Shown here in pieces: positions 48,978 to 62,990 of a stretch of 64,000 nt of DNA; within the stretch, counting starts at the first letter, position 1; every line of letters starts with the position of its first letter. Under the pieces are notes generated by a model that was given only the letters and a program-made list of their open reading frames with translations, was not told the origin of the DNA and did no database searches. Origin of the DNA: Lucifuga dentata. Taxonomy: Eukaryota; Chordata; Actinopteri; Ophidiiformes; Bythitidae. The DNA lies in contig VXCM01003450.1 in NCBI GenBank assembly GCA_014773175.1, positions 3,421-67,420 on the forward strand, read 5' to 3'. Made by a program: the position numbers and the translations under genes.

Positions 48978-49109
48978 GACATAATTCTCCTTCATCATCA
49001 GCAAGAGGACAGTCGGTAGTGAAGTCGCAGAGTTTGTCCAGTGGGATCCCGGGTCCCTGGTGACAGTGGTACTGGCCTTCAAGTGTGATGTTTGGGGTCG
49101 GCAAGGACT
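48978..49109 (-). CDS. alk: ALK-family exon: LDL-receptor class A-like module
   Basis: A 132-bp internal exon, phase 1 in and phase 1 out (2+43 codons+1). The acceptor is a pyrimidine-rich TTCTCTGTCCAG and the donor is GTAAGTAG. The translation includes NITLEGQYHC, then LCDFTTDCPLADDEGELC. The C-D-F-x-x-D-C and acidic E/D-E-x-x-C pattern is that of the ALK LDLa module, which directly precedes the second MAM domain in human ALK. Only four cysteines are visible, as in human ALK, rather than the six of a canonical LDLa repeat. It is the most 5' exon I could identify; the exon before it, which must end in phase 1, was not found in the 15 kb upstream. Confidence 0.88.
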
Positions 49110-51045
49110 CTGGACAGAGAACGACACAGAAAAGACAAGAAGAAACATGGAAAAATGGTTATTGCAATCATTATTTCAAAGTTGTTGCCTTTTACAGCCA
49201 CAGTTTATTTGCTTCTTTGTAGTAAAACATGAGAATACAATGTAAGAAAAAGCTACTTTTGGAGATAAATAGCTGTTTATTTATTGGGTATTATTGTGTG
49301 ATATATGTTAGACAACGACACACAAATCAGTGGCTCCAGGAACACAAGACTTACAGACTATAAAATATATAGTTAGTCCACCCAAGTACATAATACTAGG
49401 AGGAATTCACATAATTCAGGGACAAAGGCTAAAATATATACTAACTGTAAACCCTGTTTGACATCCTCAGTCTGCCTGTGTCATAAATAATCCAGTGGAG
49501 GCTGCATAAGCGTCTGGCTTTGAATGCAGCACATATCCATCAGACAAGGAAAACAAGAAGCAAAAACAGTGACCTAGATACTGGAGCAGGTAGCAGAAGG
49601 GGAGGGAGCATGTCTGGAACACACACTCACACACACCACTTGATATCATCGATCTCAACAACTCAATTGTAACGTGGGACATTTGCATATCTATGCAAAT
49701 CAAGGCGGTTATATCACCAAGTTCTGAAAACTGACTTCTCACCGCCACCATCATCAGAATCTGATCACAGCGAGGAGAACAAAAGCATAAAGGGGGAAAA
49801 AAAATGTCTGCTGATGGGGATCTCTCTTGTTTCCCCGCACTTGTAAGGCAAAAATGAGAAGAGATTGTGATCACGACTGGCTCTGCTTCCTGTTCTTTGT
49901 CCTTGATCTGTATTATGTAGATGTGTTCTCCATTCAGACAAACTTGGAGTCAGAAGTCTGATAACGCTGGCGGCCATGACAGGAGAGCCAGTGTACAACA
50001 AACGCAGCGAGCTGATCAGAGATTATGCTGAGCTCAGGCTAACATGTCTCAATGTCTGAACATGAATGAGTCTGGAATGAATGAATACGTGCATGGTGCT
50101 AATATGCCATTTTGTTCCAACATTAGCGACAGGGGTACAAAACTGTAGCAGCTTATTAAATACTTGAATAAAGTGCAGTATGTACCAACACAACAGCACC
50201 TACTGTAAACAAAACAACAAAAATTTGTGTTTATGCAGCAGTACGATAATGATGTTTCTCTTGATTCTAGTTATGCAGCTACCTTACAAGGTGAATGCAT
50301 TTTCCAGGCAATAAAAATGCTAACAAATTCAGTATTCCAGACCAAACTACAATTTAAATTTCGACTGGGAACAAAAATATCACCACAACCTGACCCAGAC
50401 AGCTTGTGAGGGACACATCGTGATCTGTCCCTGTCATCTTCCAGCTGTCATTAGCCGTAGATAGCAAGCTTGTGGTCTAAGAAAGGAGCTTGTGTTGAAA
50501 AGGTGAAATGCCACGTTCAAACCAGCGATACAAAGAAAAGAAAGGTCGACAGTGAAAACTGTGCATTTAAGGTTGAGTGGACTGAGAGACACACATTCAT
50601 ACCACACAAGCGAAGCAAGAGCCCAGTTGATTGAATTGAGCTGAGTTGATTGAGCTCTGGGAGGAAGGTTTTCTTCTTCTCCTGTAGAGAATGGAGAAAA
50701 CCTTTCCTTTTCACTTTCTCAACAAAGGTTCCCTCTATAGACGCTCCTTGCCTGCAGAAAATAATCCTTCACATACTCACCGTGGTGAAAGTCAGCATTT
50801 TCAATATGAAAATGAATAGAGCGAAGAACCTATATAACAGCAAACTCACGCTGAGCACTTACACCAGTGACTCCACCTGACCATCACACCTTCTGTGCCC
50901 AAGCACTCAGCTACACACAATGAAAGCATCATTTCTACCAAGTAACACTTCAATGCTTTCTGAGTATGTCGCTCTTTGACACCATGGCAATTCAGCAAGT
51001 GGAATTGTAATGGGCATCCTCTGTAGCATAGAAAGATGAGGATAG

Positions 51046-51492
51046 ATGCAAGGCAAATTTATTTCTTTACAGCTATTCAAACACAAAGGCAATTCAAAGC
51101 ACTTTACACAAGACAAAATGCATTAAAACAACATTTTACAGACAATAAGAACAAAATTAAGTAACATTTAAAAAAATGAGTAAAAATAAGTTAGAAGTAA
51201 AAAAAAAAAAAAGAAGATAAAAATCAAATAATCGAAGAGAATAATCTTTTTTTTAAAGTTACAGTGTAGAATTAATTGGTCCCAGATTGAATTTCAGTGC
51301 AGATATTTCATTTGGTTTAATTAAAAGTAGTGCTAATAAGAAACATTTTAAACCTGGCTTTAAAAGAGTTTACAGTTGGAGCCAATCTAACATTTTCTAG
51401 AAGTTTGATCCAGAGTTGTGGAGCATAAAATCTGAAGGCTGCCTCACCGTGAGAAGGAAGTAGAGGGACAATTTGTAATATAAAATGCATTA
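51046..51492 (-). mobile_element. LINE C-terminus and 3' untranslated end
   Basis: On the minus strand the frame reads LPSHGEAAFRFYAPQLWIKL, then NSFKARFKMFLI, the typical C-terminal tail of L2/Rex-like ORF2 proteins. Then comes an untranslated tail containing GTGTAAAGTGCTTTGAATTG and AAATAAATTTGCCTTG. A TTAA element abuts it at 51494. Inactive fragment. Confidence 0.75.
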
Positions 51493-51493
51493 A

Positions 51494-51805
51494 AGGACAA
51501 TACTGCTCATTTTGCACATTTGAGCTCAATATATACAACCTCATACACAGTACGTTATTTACACCCATTTTCCAAAATGTAGTAATGGAGCGGTACATTT
51601 TAGGATTTCTTTTCCTACTTTTCCAGACTACCGCTAGTTTCAGTTCATTCCAGTAGAGACTTGAAACATGTTTAAGATGAGTAATCCATCACAGCGAACA
51701 CTACGTCCATTAAGTTTTTTTTGTCAAAGTAACTTTATTTAACTGGTCCAACACAGACAATGTGTTGCTCTACCTGGGGATATAGTCCCAGAAGCAGATG
51801 GCCCC
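51494..51805. mobile_element. TTAA-type element, copy F (truncated)
   Basis: Starts AGGACAATACTGCTCATTTT after TTAA (51490-51493) and keeps the TTTGAGCTCAATATATACAA and GAAACATGTTTAAGATGAG blocks. The far end is missing. Confidence 0.65.
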
Positions 51806-53283
51806 AAACCTGCAGGTTTTCTATCCTACCATGTAATTAATTCAATTATTACTTTGGCATTAAAGTTATTAAAATTGTTATACAGTGCATTATGACTTAT
51901 TTAGGAGCTGAAATTCAAAGTTTGAGACTTATGACTTGACCTGGCCTTCTCAATCATGACATAACTTGACCATCTTGACTTGTGGCTCACTTATGACTTG
52001 CAAAACATTGACTTGGTCCCATGCCTGCCTCATTCACAGCACACACACACTGCCCTCCTGTTATTCACTGTAGTTGAGAAACATAATGACACAGTGGAAA
52101 ACAGTATTTGTTATCATACAGAAACACATTTTCAGAACCTCCCTACAGTCCACTACTGTGGCTGCAGAGCTTCACATTAGCATGTCAGTGAAAACCACAT
52201 TCAAATTCTTAGAAAACATGTTAGCCTTAGTAAATGACTTTGATGATGAATGCAGGTTTTCCTCATTGTGATGCGCATTATGAACTGCCTTTCAGTGCTC
52301 GTTACATAACCAACGGCAGGAAACTCATACATATATACTGTAGAAATTTCAGATTTTTTATTTTTTTTTCTGACTGACAAAGTCATTTGGATGAATTGTG
52401 AAATATTTCAGAATTAAAAACCTGAATCCGGCTAACTTGACTCAGTTTTTATATAGTATATCTACCTGCCTGGATGACTGAGAATCTTCTTCAAAAAGCT
52501 CAAACACACACTTGAGAATCACACATGTGAAGCTACATACTCACACATGACATTTACATAAGAAGAGAGTGGAAAGCAAGCATACAATTCGATTCAAATT
52601 TGGCAGAGGAAGCTTGTAGTGTGTGTGTACAGATGCATGTGGATTCAGTCATGCTTAACGCATACAATACATCATGCATTCATTGTGCTCAACGCTTCCT
52701 CTCCTTCATGTTGACACTGCAAGCGAGTCAATTTATCAAAAAAAAAAAAAAAAGTNAAAAAAAAAAAAAAAAGTTATCTACAGTACACCGAAACCTCAGG
52801 CAAGGTATGCAAATTCATCCATTTATCTTAGTTTGATGACAGAGAAGAGATTCATAGCAGCAACGCCAGTGAACTTTAAGCTCCCAGAGCAGGTAAGTGC
52901 AGCCAGACATGGCTGCTGCACTCTAGGCCTACCGCAGTTCTTAAATCACAGGTGTCAGAGTGTGAAAACAAGTGGGTCAGTGGGGGATGAATTACCTGTG
53001 GGAGTAAGAGAGTTTTGTTATCCATGCACCCAGGGGGTTTGGTTTGGCTTTGTGAGGGGAATGATATATGTGGTGAGGAGCAGGAGAGGTGACCAGAGAG
53101 GGCACACAGCTGCTGATAAATGACAAACCTGTCGAGGAAATCAGGGGGCTAGTTTGATCCGGCTATGACAACCAATGAAATTCTCTCTCTTTTTTTTTTG
53201 TTTGGGCTGTTAACAATGAAAATTGAAAACATTTATGCACTGAAGATACATGGTTTAACCGAAGTTAATCACATTTATCTTAA

Positions 53284-53785
53284 AGGATCATACCGGTGAT
53301 CGTGAATGTTTGAGCCCGATATATATAAACTTGACAACCATTTCCCAAAATATGCTACTCAAGCAGTAAATTGTAGAATATGTTTTCTTACCTTCCAGAC
53401 AGCCATTAGTTTCTGTTCATTCTGTACACTATAAAAATCAACTTGGGGAGACTTGAAACATGCTTGAGATATGTAACCTATCCAAGAGAACGAGATATCT
53501 ATTCATTTTTTTTGTTTTTTTTTGCCGAAGTGACTTCATTTTAACCGATCCAACGCAGAGCTGCACGGAAGACGATGCATGTCTCTGCCACGAAATATAG
53601 TCCCACAGAACACAGCCTTTAAGGAGAAATTAAAATGACTGTGCCTTCTACTTTTTTTTTTGTTTTGAAAGAAATAACAGATAAACTAAAATATGGTCTT
53701 ATATTCTGGAAATTGGTTGTCAGTAACGTAACATGTCTGAGTTGTATATTGGGACTCAAAAATGCACTATCAGGGCTGTGGTACC
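53284..53785. mobile_element. TTAA-type element, copy G (decayed right end)
   Basis: Starts AGGATCATACCGGTGATCGT after TTAA (53280-53283). It has the GAGCCCGATATATA block and ends near a degraded GGTACCT. Confidence 0.65.
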
Positions 53786-54411
53786 TGACAGATAACTATA
53801 AATTGTGTTTAGTTACAAAAGTAGGAGGAAATTTGAGCAGCGAGAAAAGAAAACATATTTAATAGATAAGAGACTAATGGGAGCCGTTATGACTGTCATG
53901 CAGCAACAAAGATGCTTAATATCAGCCAGAAGGAAATTAAAGGTGTAAGCAGAGATGGAAACTCTCAGAAATCCACACTGTCTCTCAGCAATACAGAAGA
54001 TGGATTCCAAATTACAATTCAGACTTTCCAATTTGTGCTTTTAATTATCACGTCATATTCCTGACTTAATCTGTGCAACTTTATGGCAGGATTTCACTTT
54101 TAACTAGGTTTCTCATCATGCCCTTCTTTGCAGGGTTTGAAGTTGTTAAGATTCTCTGGCTCTGTCTGATTTCTGTCATGCAAATGGGGGAGTTTTCCTT
54201 CAGGGCAGTTGAAGTGCGTGGATCTGGCAGTCTACCATTGTGAGTTCTTGTCCTTCGTCTGGAGGAAAGAACATCAAGCGATCACATCTTTATCACAAAA
54301 GCCACGTTAAATGCTCGCTCCATTCATCGTTCAGAAATGTCTGGGGAGCCAGAAAATCAGAATAAGAGGAACTGGAAAAAGAAATGGCACATGTTCCTAG
54401 TCGTAGTTGTT

Positions 54412-54870
54412 ATTTGGGCCGCATACCAAACGGAACTATGCCGAATTTGATTGCACTTTGGAAAACCACATACTGATGCACATAAAGTGAAGATGTGCTG
54501 CCTTTAGATGGCTGAACAAGAGAAACTTAGCACATACAATGACATGCTAACCTTTGAGACATGTAAAGTAAGCTTGGTGTGTTATAACCTTTTCACAGCA
54601 TGTGCTTCTTTGTGTTGGGTTATTAAAAGTGCAGTTTATGTAATGTTACCACATGCAACCACTCTCTAGTTTTAGATCAATCAATAGATCAATAAATCAC
54701 CTTGTACTTGGTACAAAACTGAGACCTCTTCCTCCTCGGTGTGGACGCTTTGGTCCACAACCTAAGTGTATCACTTTGTTCAAACCTGCTCAAATGAACC
54801 GTACCAAGGAAGGAAGGCAGAAAATGCACCAATTCGACCGTTTAGGTGTGGAAACGCCTTTAGTTTCAGT
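54412..54870. repeat. Old interspersed repeat, uninterrupted copy
   Basis: Shares GATGTGCTGCCTTTAGATGGC, ATCAATAGATCAATAAATCACC and TGAACCGTACCAAG with the split copy at 8800-9780. It shows the pre-insertion arrangement of that locus. Confidence 0.65.
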
Positions 54871-57800
54871 ACACTTTGCTTTGACACATTATCTACATTA
54901 TCCACTCCCATGGATTTATTATGTATTGATCTGTAACATTACTAAATGATCAGTACTACTTCTATTATATTTTTTGTACTTATTTTTGCCCTACATACTC
55001 TGGTTCATGGACATATAACACATTTACCGCATGTGGTAGAACATCAAATGAGAAGGTGTGGATTTGTTCCCGTTTTCACAGATTAACTGATTGCAAATGG
55101 CAATATCAAAATCACCGTTTTGAATTTTTGCATAACCGAATAATGCGTGCCACATTTTTGATAGAGATAGAGATGTGTCACTCTGTGGGATATCATCGGA
55201 TCATGCAAAACAGGTTGTGTCACATTTGAATAAACCTTTGCTATGGGTTTGTGGAGAATTTTTTTTTTTTTTTTCNAATTTTTTTTTTTTTTTTGTCAAT
55301 TTGAATACAGACAGGCCTCTTTTTGTTGAAATGAAGCTGCAAAAACAAGTCTGCAGTCATGGGGAGGGCATATGAAGGAATCTGGTTTTTGTTTTCCTAC
55401 AGATGAACAGGCATGTCAGTCATATCCTGAGAGAGCTATGTTTCTGCAACAACAATAATAGCAATAAAAACACTTCCTGGTTTGGGGAGACTTGCCTGTG
55501 GATTGTGTGCCCAGAGATGTGTAATATCTGGAAATTACACACACATACGCGTGCACATTGACCTTCGCAGAGTCGCCTGAGCCGACGCACAACTCAGCAG
55601 CAGTTTGACTAAATGCATCCTGTTCTGCTCATTCTGATCATTACTTTGAATCCTCCAAGCTTACATGCTGTAATGGGGCCACATCTCCAGGGGGTCAAGC
55701 AAGGGTGAGCGCTGCTATCCTGCCAACACACCGAAGGCGGAATTGGGAGATATTCATGGAGATTTACAGTGGCTGGGATCCTTAAGATGGATGCAGCGGA
55801 GCTTCCCACCAGACAGTCGACAGGGCAAGAAGCATTCACTCATGGATTCAATTAATTGCATGGAGCCACGCTCGATTGGTCAGAGCTCTGCCCAATCACA
55901 ATCAGTATCTGTCAGCCTGGCCATTGGAGGGACTGCAGCACACACACAGCAGAGCGTTAGAGAGGAAAAAGACCTTTAACATCTCTGCGATGTTCCATAG
56001 ATGTAATGTTTTTTAATGAACTGAAGAGGAACGCTGATTTAGTTGAAGTATTTTTAGTCATGTTCACGTTAGAATCGGAAGGAATAGCAATAAAGAACAA
56101 AACTGTCTTGCTTAACGCAGTATTTTTCAAACTTGTATCCATTTCCGAGTGTGTCTGAATTATTCGAAAACCAGATCTGGTACTATCCTTCCTGCTTTTC
56201 CAATTAGCTGAAGTTATAGCTCATTAGCTAACAGGGGTGATTCTGGGAAGTTTGGATGTACTGGTGAACCATTTCCACACACAGTACTCAAAGTTTTTAC
56301 TGACATTAAAGCCAAACTTAAACTTAGCACTTATGGTAAGTAGTGTAATGGATAATTCCAGAGATTTCAACTGGGTTATAATTTTGCCATCATACCGATC
56401 CTTCCTCATCCAAATCTTGTCATTTACATCCCTGTAATTCCCTGAGTTACAAATTTATGAAGTATGCTTATATAATCTAACAGTTTTATAAAGTAGCCCC
56501 GCAATAAATTCTAACTTTGTGAAGCTTATAATGATCAGTTTTACTCTGTGTAAAAGAGGGGGCTGAATCTACTTTATAGTCATTTTTAATGCTGTAATTG
56601 GTGAGAGGTGTTTTAAATATTCTGTCTCATGTATGTATAAGTGGGATATGAAACACTAGAAATACCTCTTATATTAATGCAATTTATAGTAGCACCCACC
56701 GAAAAAATTATTATACAGAAATTACCACTGATTTGCATCAATACCTTTTCGGCTACATTTACACCATCAGGTATAATGGACATAATTCAGATTGTTTTTG
56801 CTCATGTGGAACATATTGGATATGAATTGTGAACATGTAAACAGTTAAAAAAAAAAAAAAGCAGATGGAATTGGATATTCTAAAATCCCTTTTTGGGCCA
56901 GGTGTGGAAATAATACGGATATTTATCAGATATCTGCCAATGCAACTGTCATCTAAATAAACATAAGAATTTCCTTGACATTCTAACTCACGCATCTTCT
57001 ACTTTGTCTGCATAAAAAAAGACTATTGACCCACAATAGGGACAATCTAACGCATTGATTGCTGTCAAGGATTCCAATACACGATCCCACCAATCTTGTG
57101 TTGTTTATATTTAGCCAGCATTATTAGCAGGCCTACTACTGATGGTGGGTCTCAACTGTATTTCATTGCCTGTGTGTGTCTGTGTGTATGCATGCATGTT
57201 TCCACTTTCTTTGGTGGATGAATAAAGTTGAAAGATTGCTACGTGGATGAAGCTCCCTGTAGCCTTTATGGTTTATTCCACCACATTACAAGTTTCAAAC
57301 TCAGCATCAGGGTCATGTAGCCACTCTTGTGTTGGATTGCGTGTAGCCTAAGTGAAATATAATTATCTATGTTAAAGCTAGCATTAACATGGCATATTAT
57401 TTGTGCTGTTTTGTGGTATGTATTGTTAGCTAATTAATTTCTCTCCACTTTTTAAAATTGTCACTGTTCAGTATGTGTGGTGCTAAAACATGTGCGCTTG
57501 ACCAAATATGGGCTGCTTATGGCACGTAGGCTATGGTTATGACAGAAAACTTACATCAGGAATGTGGGATGGAGTGTTCATTTATTTTAGACACCCACGG
57601 GCATCAACAAAAATCAGCACTTGTTATGAAAGCAGGATTTCTTGCAGGGTTGTTTTATTGGATTGTGTTACATTGTACAGGTGAACCTATTAAACCGATA
57701 AGTTTGGCAGGCAGCACTGAAGTCAAATATGATTAAAAACTGTCCTTGACAAAGAGTAACATTTATCCTGCAGCTATTCATTTTACGTCACAGTGATTGA

Positions 57801-59562
57801 ACAATTATCACAAAACCATAATAGTCCATTTGATAGATTTTAGCACTGTAGCACTGTATACTTAAGTTTCAGACACCAAGTTGAAAAATGACTGAAAGTT
57901 CTCTTTCAGATACTTTGGTCAAGTTTGAAAGTGTGCGTTCATTCCCTTGAAACAAACAAAAGACATATATAAAATATATGTGGTATCATGATTTTGTCTG
58001 TATCATAACTGTGTAATCATAACCCAGCACTGATAACGCAGACACCACGCTGGCTTTCCCACCTCTGAGGCTTCCTGGGTGACCGAATCAACTTGTCTAC
58101 AAAGCAAAGTAAACACTGTTACTAACAAATCACGCAGAGTGGATTTTAGCATCAAAGTATTTCCACAGCCTGAGTGGATATGGTGGCACTGCCTTGTTTA
58201 AAACCAGCAGTGGGCTGCAGGGAGCTGGTGTATCACAGTTTATCAGTTTAATTACAAGGAAACAGGTTTGGGAAAAATGAAATCAGCTCACTGCAATAAC
58301 TGTAAGGACCATAATACGAGAGTTTGCAGATGTATATTTCTTCATCTCAAAAAGGTTATTAAGCATGATTTTTTTTACTGCTACATAGTCAAAATGACAA
58401 GAATGATTGGCTTGTTAATCCACATCAATGATTCAACAGTTACTTTACCAGATGTTGAGACATCTGCCAGAGTCTCCTGATGGTGTACAGGAATTTCTAC
58501 TAGTTTTTGATAGAGGTCATAGAACACTTAATGCCTCTTTAAAAGAATAAATCTTCTTCTAACAGAGTTCATGAAACGCATCTCCACATCCATCCATTAA
58601 CATTCATGCACACTGCAACAACCGTACTGCATCTGCAGAGAAGCACAATTTACAACAGGCGATTTAAAATTAAACGCCAGCTTAAATGCAGCGGATCGAT
58701 GCCCATATTAAGTATTTAAAGCCAGCGTCCCAGCTGCAAATGTTACCTGTAGATAATGAAATGAGATTTAGTTTTGCTGTATTTCAATGACTGACTTTTC
58801 TTCAATGACGCTCAACTCCATTACATTCAGAAATTTCCTCCTTGCTGCCAAGTCAGGGTTGATTTAGACATCTGTTCCATTTGGCATATGTATGCCATGA
58901 ACGCTTTACTTGGTGCCCTGGGCCATTTAACTCTTGCTCAATACCTTTAAAGGAAAATGCCTGAGCAGATTGCCTTGGAAAGGTGCCTGGTGCAACAGAA
59001 ACCCAATCTGTGTTGAAGGGATGCTGCTGCAAAAAGCCCTCAGGCAAGAGATTAGAGGTAAAATGTGATGATGCTTAGTGCTGCCAGATAGGTGTCGACA
59101 TGCTGTAGCTTAGGTTAATTGATGAAGTGTGTGTGTGTGTGTTTTCCTGGCTCTTACTTTTTGTCACAGGGCGTGCCCCTTGGGATGCTAAAGCCATGTG
59201 GCCTCTAAGTGAGTTTTTAAGAGATCCAAAAGTATCCTGGAAGTCAGAAAATCCACATAACATCAACATAAGAGCAGAAAATATCTCTCAAAGCTAAAGG
59301 GCACCCAGACATTCATATTGCTTTATGTCTGGCACATACTCAGACGATTGCGTACAGGCTTCTAATGGGCAATAATTAAGGAAGACTTACTTTAAAATGC
59401 TTTTTCTAAATATGCTTACGTGTATGTAAGTGAAATGCTGACCATCTGTGATGATCAAAAACTGCTTTTTTAAAGTTCAGCTTTAGTAATCCAGACCTCC
59501 AGGCTAACAGTTAACTCACACTGAAGTTTAAAGGAGGGAACTGTTCGCAAAGAGTGAGGTTT

Positions 59563-59566
<4 letters not shown>

Positions 59567-59607
<41 letters not shown>
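59567..59607. repeat. (GA)n microsatellite
   Basis: About 20 GA units. Confidence 0.95.
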
Positions 59608-59612
<5 letters not shown>

Positions 59613-60239
59613 TATGAGATTAAGCATCTGCATCAACTTGGTATTATTATCGATTCCAAACAACGTTGAGACTGTGTTGTTTTTGTACTGTAAGTGTGTA
59701 AAGCAGTTAATTTACTGCAAAGTCAATATTTGAGCGTGGTGACAGAATATTTATGTGTACCAACCTAATTATGACAAGTTTATGAAAAAGAATGTTAAGG
59801 AGTAAATGTCAGAAACCTTAGAACTTCATGGATCCATAGATCAACAGACTAGTATTGGTTAACTATTTGTAAGACTGATAGGTCAATAGTTTGAGAGTAA
59901 TGGGGGGGAAGGCAGAAATAAGCACAAATGAAAATGATGGCACAAACCTCAGGCCCTGAATTTTATTAAATGTTTTAAATTTGATTAAAAAGAAGCAAAT
60001 CTGGGTTCTAGGGCCACTTTACCTCATGTAATTTAATGGACAATATTTGATTTTGTTTCCTGCGGGCCCTCTGTCTGGACCTTGGCTTTGTTTAATTTTC
60101 CCTTCTGCTACAAAGGGAAGAATAAAGTGAAGTAATAGTGTATTGTATGTACAACAGAGTGGGTGAAGTTACACACTTGTTCCTCCGGCAGGAATAATAC
60201 CCACTGTGCAATGTGCACTTTCATCAGCTATCCATCATG

Positions 60240-60386
60240 TTGGAAATAAGGAAGCAAGGTAGGAAAAAAAAAAATGTCAAATTTCCCGCTTCCGTAGTAT
60301 ATTGTGGGAAATGGTCATCAGTTACATAACGTGTGTGCGGGTTGTATATCTTGGGGTCAAACATAAAAAATCACCGGTATTGTCCT
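60240..60386. mobile_element. TTAA-type element, copy H (right end only)
   Basis: GGGAAATGGTCATCAGTTAC, GGGGTCAAACAT and ATTGTCCT before TTAA (60387-60390) match the right end of subfamily two. Confidence 0.65.
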
Positions 60387-60489
60387 TTAATGCATTTTAC
60401 ATTTAACCCGAGAACAAACTGTTCCTCAATCCTTATCTCTATAGAGGATGCACAATTACAATTCCACTTACTGAATTTCCATGTAGAAA

Positions 60490-60523
60490 GCTGTCAAACA
60501 TGCAATATCACCAGTATGGTCCT
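60490..60523. mobile_element. TTAA-type element, copy I (right terminus only)
   Basis: GCTGTCAAACATGCAATATC, then CCAGTATGGTCCT before TTAA (60524-60527). About 34 bp remain. Confidence 0.55.
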
Positions 60524-61739
60524 TTAATTACTCACAGCGCTGTCCTAACATTTGTATCCCAGCAGCTGCAGTTTCAGAGCAGTTTGCACTTCCATTCATG
60601 TGACTAATAACTCCAACAAGTCTCCCCTGACCGTCATGTGACTCTAACAACCCTCACGCGACTCCCACTTCGCCCGAGGAGTCACCTGGTCCAAGGTGTG
60701 AACGACTTGCACAAGTTTACTGCCCACTACTGACTCTAAACTGAAGAAGCTATTTGGATGAGTAAAACAAACAACCAAGAAAACAAACAAAAAAAAAAAA
60801 ANAAAAAAAAAAAAACAAAAAAAAAACTTCAAGATTCATCAGCAAGTCCGGTTGTCTTGAACAGCTACTGCAAGATATAAAAGCTAATTAGCATTAGCTT
60901 TTATTTATAATGGTTATGTCATTGGGCTGTTTTTGCATAGTATCTCTTGTTCCTTTGTTTTATTTTGCTTCCCTTTCTTGCTTTAAAAAAATTGTTTCTT
61001 TACTGATATAACATCACATCTTACCCTAATATTTAACTATTTTTTCCACCATGATATGTATTTGGTATCATACGCAGTTATTGCTTATCACCTTGGAATT
61101 ACTCTTTTGTTCACTCATTTGTTATGTCAATTAAAAAAAAAAACAAGCAAAGCAAAAGATTTGCTGATGAATTTTGTCATTACTATGAATAGAATTTCAT
61201 GAAAAGGTGCTGGTCCATATGGGAATTATGAAAAGCTCTCAGTTTTATTCACTTTGTTTGTGAGAAGAAAATCTAATTTTCATTGAAGCTCAAATCCAAA
61301 GCCTGAAATTTTCACACCTGCTTGACATTATTCAGTCTGCACACGTGTACAGATTTATGACATCTGGCATGGCCGATGAGACAAAGTCATTACAAGGCTG
61401 ACAAGGGAAACAATGGAATCACAGGTACTGGGAGCAGTCGATCACTCATTCTTACGGGCCACTGCACACTGAGCCGCTATATGACATCCCTCACCATGTT
61501 CCAGGTTTGACATTCTCTTTAACCAATAAATGCCTGAGGTCTCGCTGCTGTGACAGTGAATTAATATTTGTTAAAATAACATTTCTTGTCCCCAGTAACA
61601 AACCATAAAGGGATGACATTATTTCATTCATGCTGTCCAAGTTAAATTAAAAAGAACTCTGTAGATGTTCTTTTTTCTTTTTTTTTTTTTTTTTANTTTT
61701 TTTTTTTTTTTTTAAAGCAAGCCTTAGTACCACGTTTAG

Positions 61740-62642
61740 AGGATCATACCACCGATTGTGGATGTCTGAGCCCAATATACAATCCCTATACACATTGCGT
61801 GGTTAAATGGTGATCAGTAGATAACCAAAACAAACCAAAACAATTTCCCAAAATATACTACTTTAGCGGTAAATTTCTAAATTTTCTTCCTACCTTCCAG
61901 GTTGCTATTGGTTTCAGTTCATTCCAGTACACCATTAGAGGCTGGAAACACACTTGAGATAAGTAATCCATCACAGCGAACGGGATGTCTATTAAGTTTT
62001 TTTGTTTTTTTTTCTCAAAAGTAACTTTATTTAACTGATCCAAGACAGAGCTGCATGGAAGAAAGTTTATGTCTCCACCTGGCAATATAGTTCCAGGCAG
62101 TGCTTTACGTGGACCAAAAAAAAGGTGCGAGTACTCCTCCATGTGCAGGTTGCAGGTCACTACTGGCTGGTCATTGGGTCGAGTGGGGGGGGGATCATAT
62201 GTGGTCCTCTGATGTAATTTGTCTGGCTGCTGTTGTTTTCCTCTGCGTTGTTCTGTAGTAGAGTACAGAAGATTTATGAGAGGTTCCGGTACTCCTGAAA
62301 ATGTCCCGGTACTCTGAAATAAAAAATCACAGAGGTCCTGGTACTGTGTGCCGGTGCGTACCAGCCCACTTCAAGCACTGGTTCCAGGAGAAGACGACTT
62401 TTGTAGAGAAAATTAAATGACTGTGCCTTCTACAATCATGTCAATCTTAGCAGGCACAACATTAAATTTTAAGGTGCGTGTATCACGTGAACATTTGATT
62501 TTGAAAGATTAGGGGGTTTGAAAACAATAACAGGAAAATTAACACACAGTTTTGTGTTTTGAAAATTGGTTAGCAGTCACTTCACATGTATGTGGGTTGC
62601 ATATATTGGGCTCAAACATGCACAATATGCCAGTATGGTCCT
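61740..62642. mobile_element. TTAA-type element, copy J, carrying an hAT-like insert
   Basis: Starts AGGATCATACCACCGATTGT (left TTAA decayed to TTAG) and ends CCAGTATGGTCCT before TTAA (62643-62646). The 283-bp insert at 62098-62380 splits it. Without the insert the length is about 612 bp. Confidence 0.8.
62098..62380. mobile_element. hAT-like miniature element with perfect 8-bp duplication
   Basis: Ends CAGTGCTT and AAGCACTG are inverted. GTTCCAGG stands at 62090-62097 and again at 62381-62388, a perfect 8-bp target duplication. The host element copies lack this insert and read TCCCAGGAGAA-like sequence through the site. Confidence 0.9.
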
Positions 62643-62849
62643 TTAAATAGTTCTTTTTTGCAAAACACCATCACCCATCCATCCCCACGTCTAACCCTCA
62701 GTCCACTCCACCTGCTTTCTCCAAAGCCATTTCCCTCGTTGCTTGTATGGGGCTGAGTGTGATTGATGGCGCTCGGGACCCCCTCGTGCTGCTGTGTACC
62801 TAATCACAAAGCATAGACTTGCTGTAACGCTCCATTAATGGCCTGCACC

Positions 62850-62990
62850 ATCACGGTGTAACGGTTAGGGAAATGAGCCAGGGAAAGGAAGGTCACTGGT
62901 TCAAATTCCCACAGGGTTCGCTGCTGCCTTGTCTCACGTCCAATCGTACAAATAAATTGTGACAGTTTGCTGGGTACCACATGAGCAAAA
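62850..62990 (+). mobile_element. tRNA-derived SINE (probable)
   Basis: GGTGTAACGGTTAGGGAA resembles a polymerase III A box, and CACTGGTTCAAATTCCCAC, about 35 bases on, is a near-consensus B box, as in tRNA-headed SINEs. The tail is unclear. It does not fold as a full functional tRNA by eye. Confidence 0.5.

Noticed and set aside
49467..49874. 135-codon minus-strand open frame
   Set aside because: No recognisable domain, no matching splice sites or phase for the receptor gene, and ordinary length for chance in 64 kb.
62850..62990. Functional tRNA gene
   Set aside because: A and B box-like motifs are present, but the arms do not pair into a full cloverleaf by eye; a SINE is more likely.
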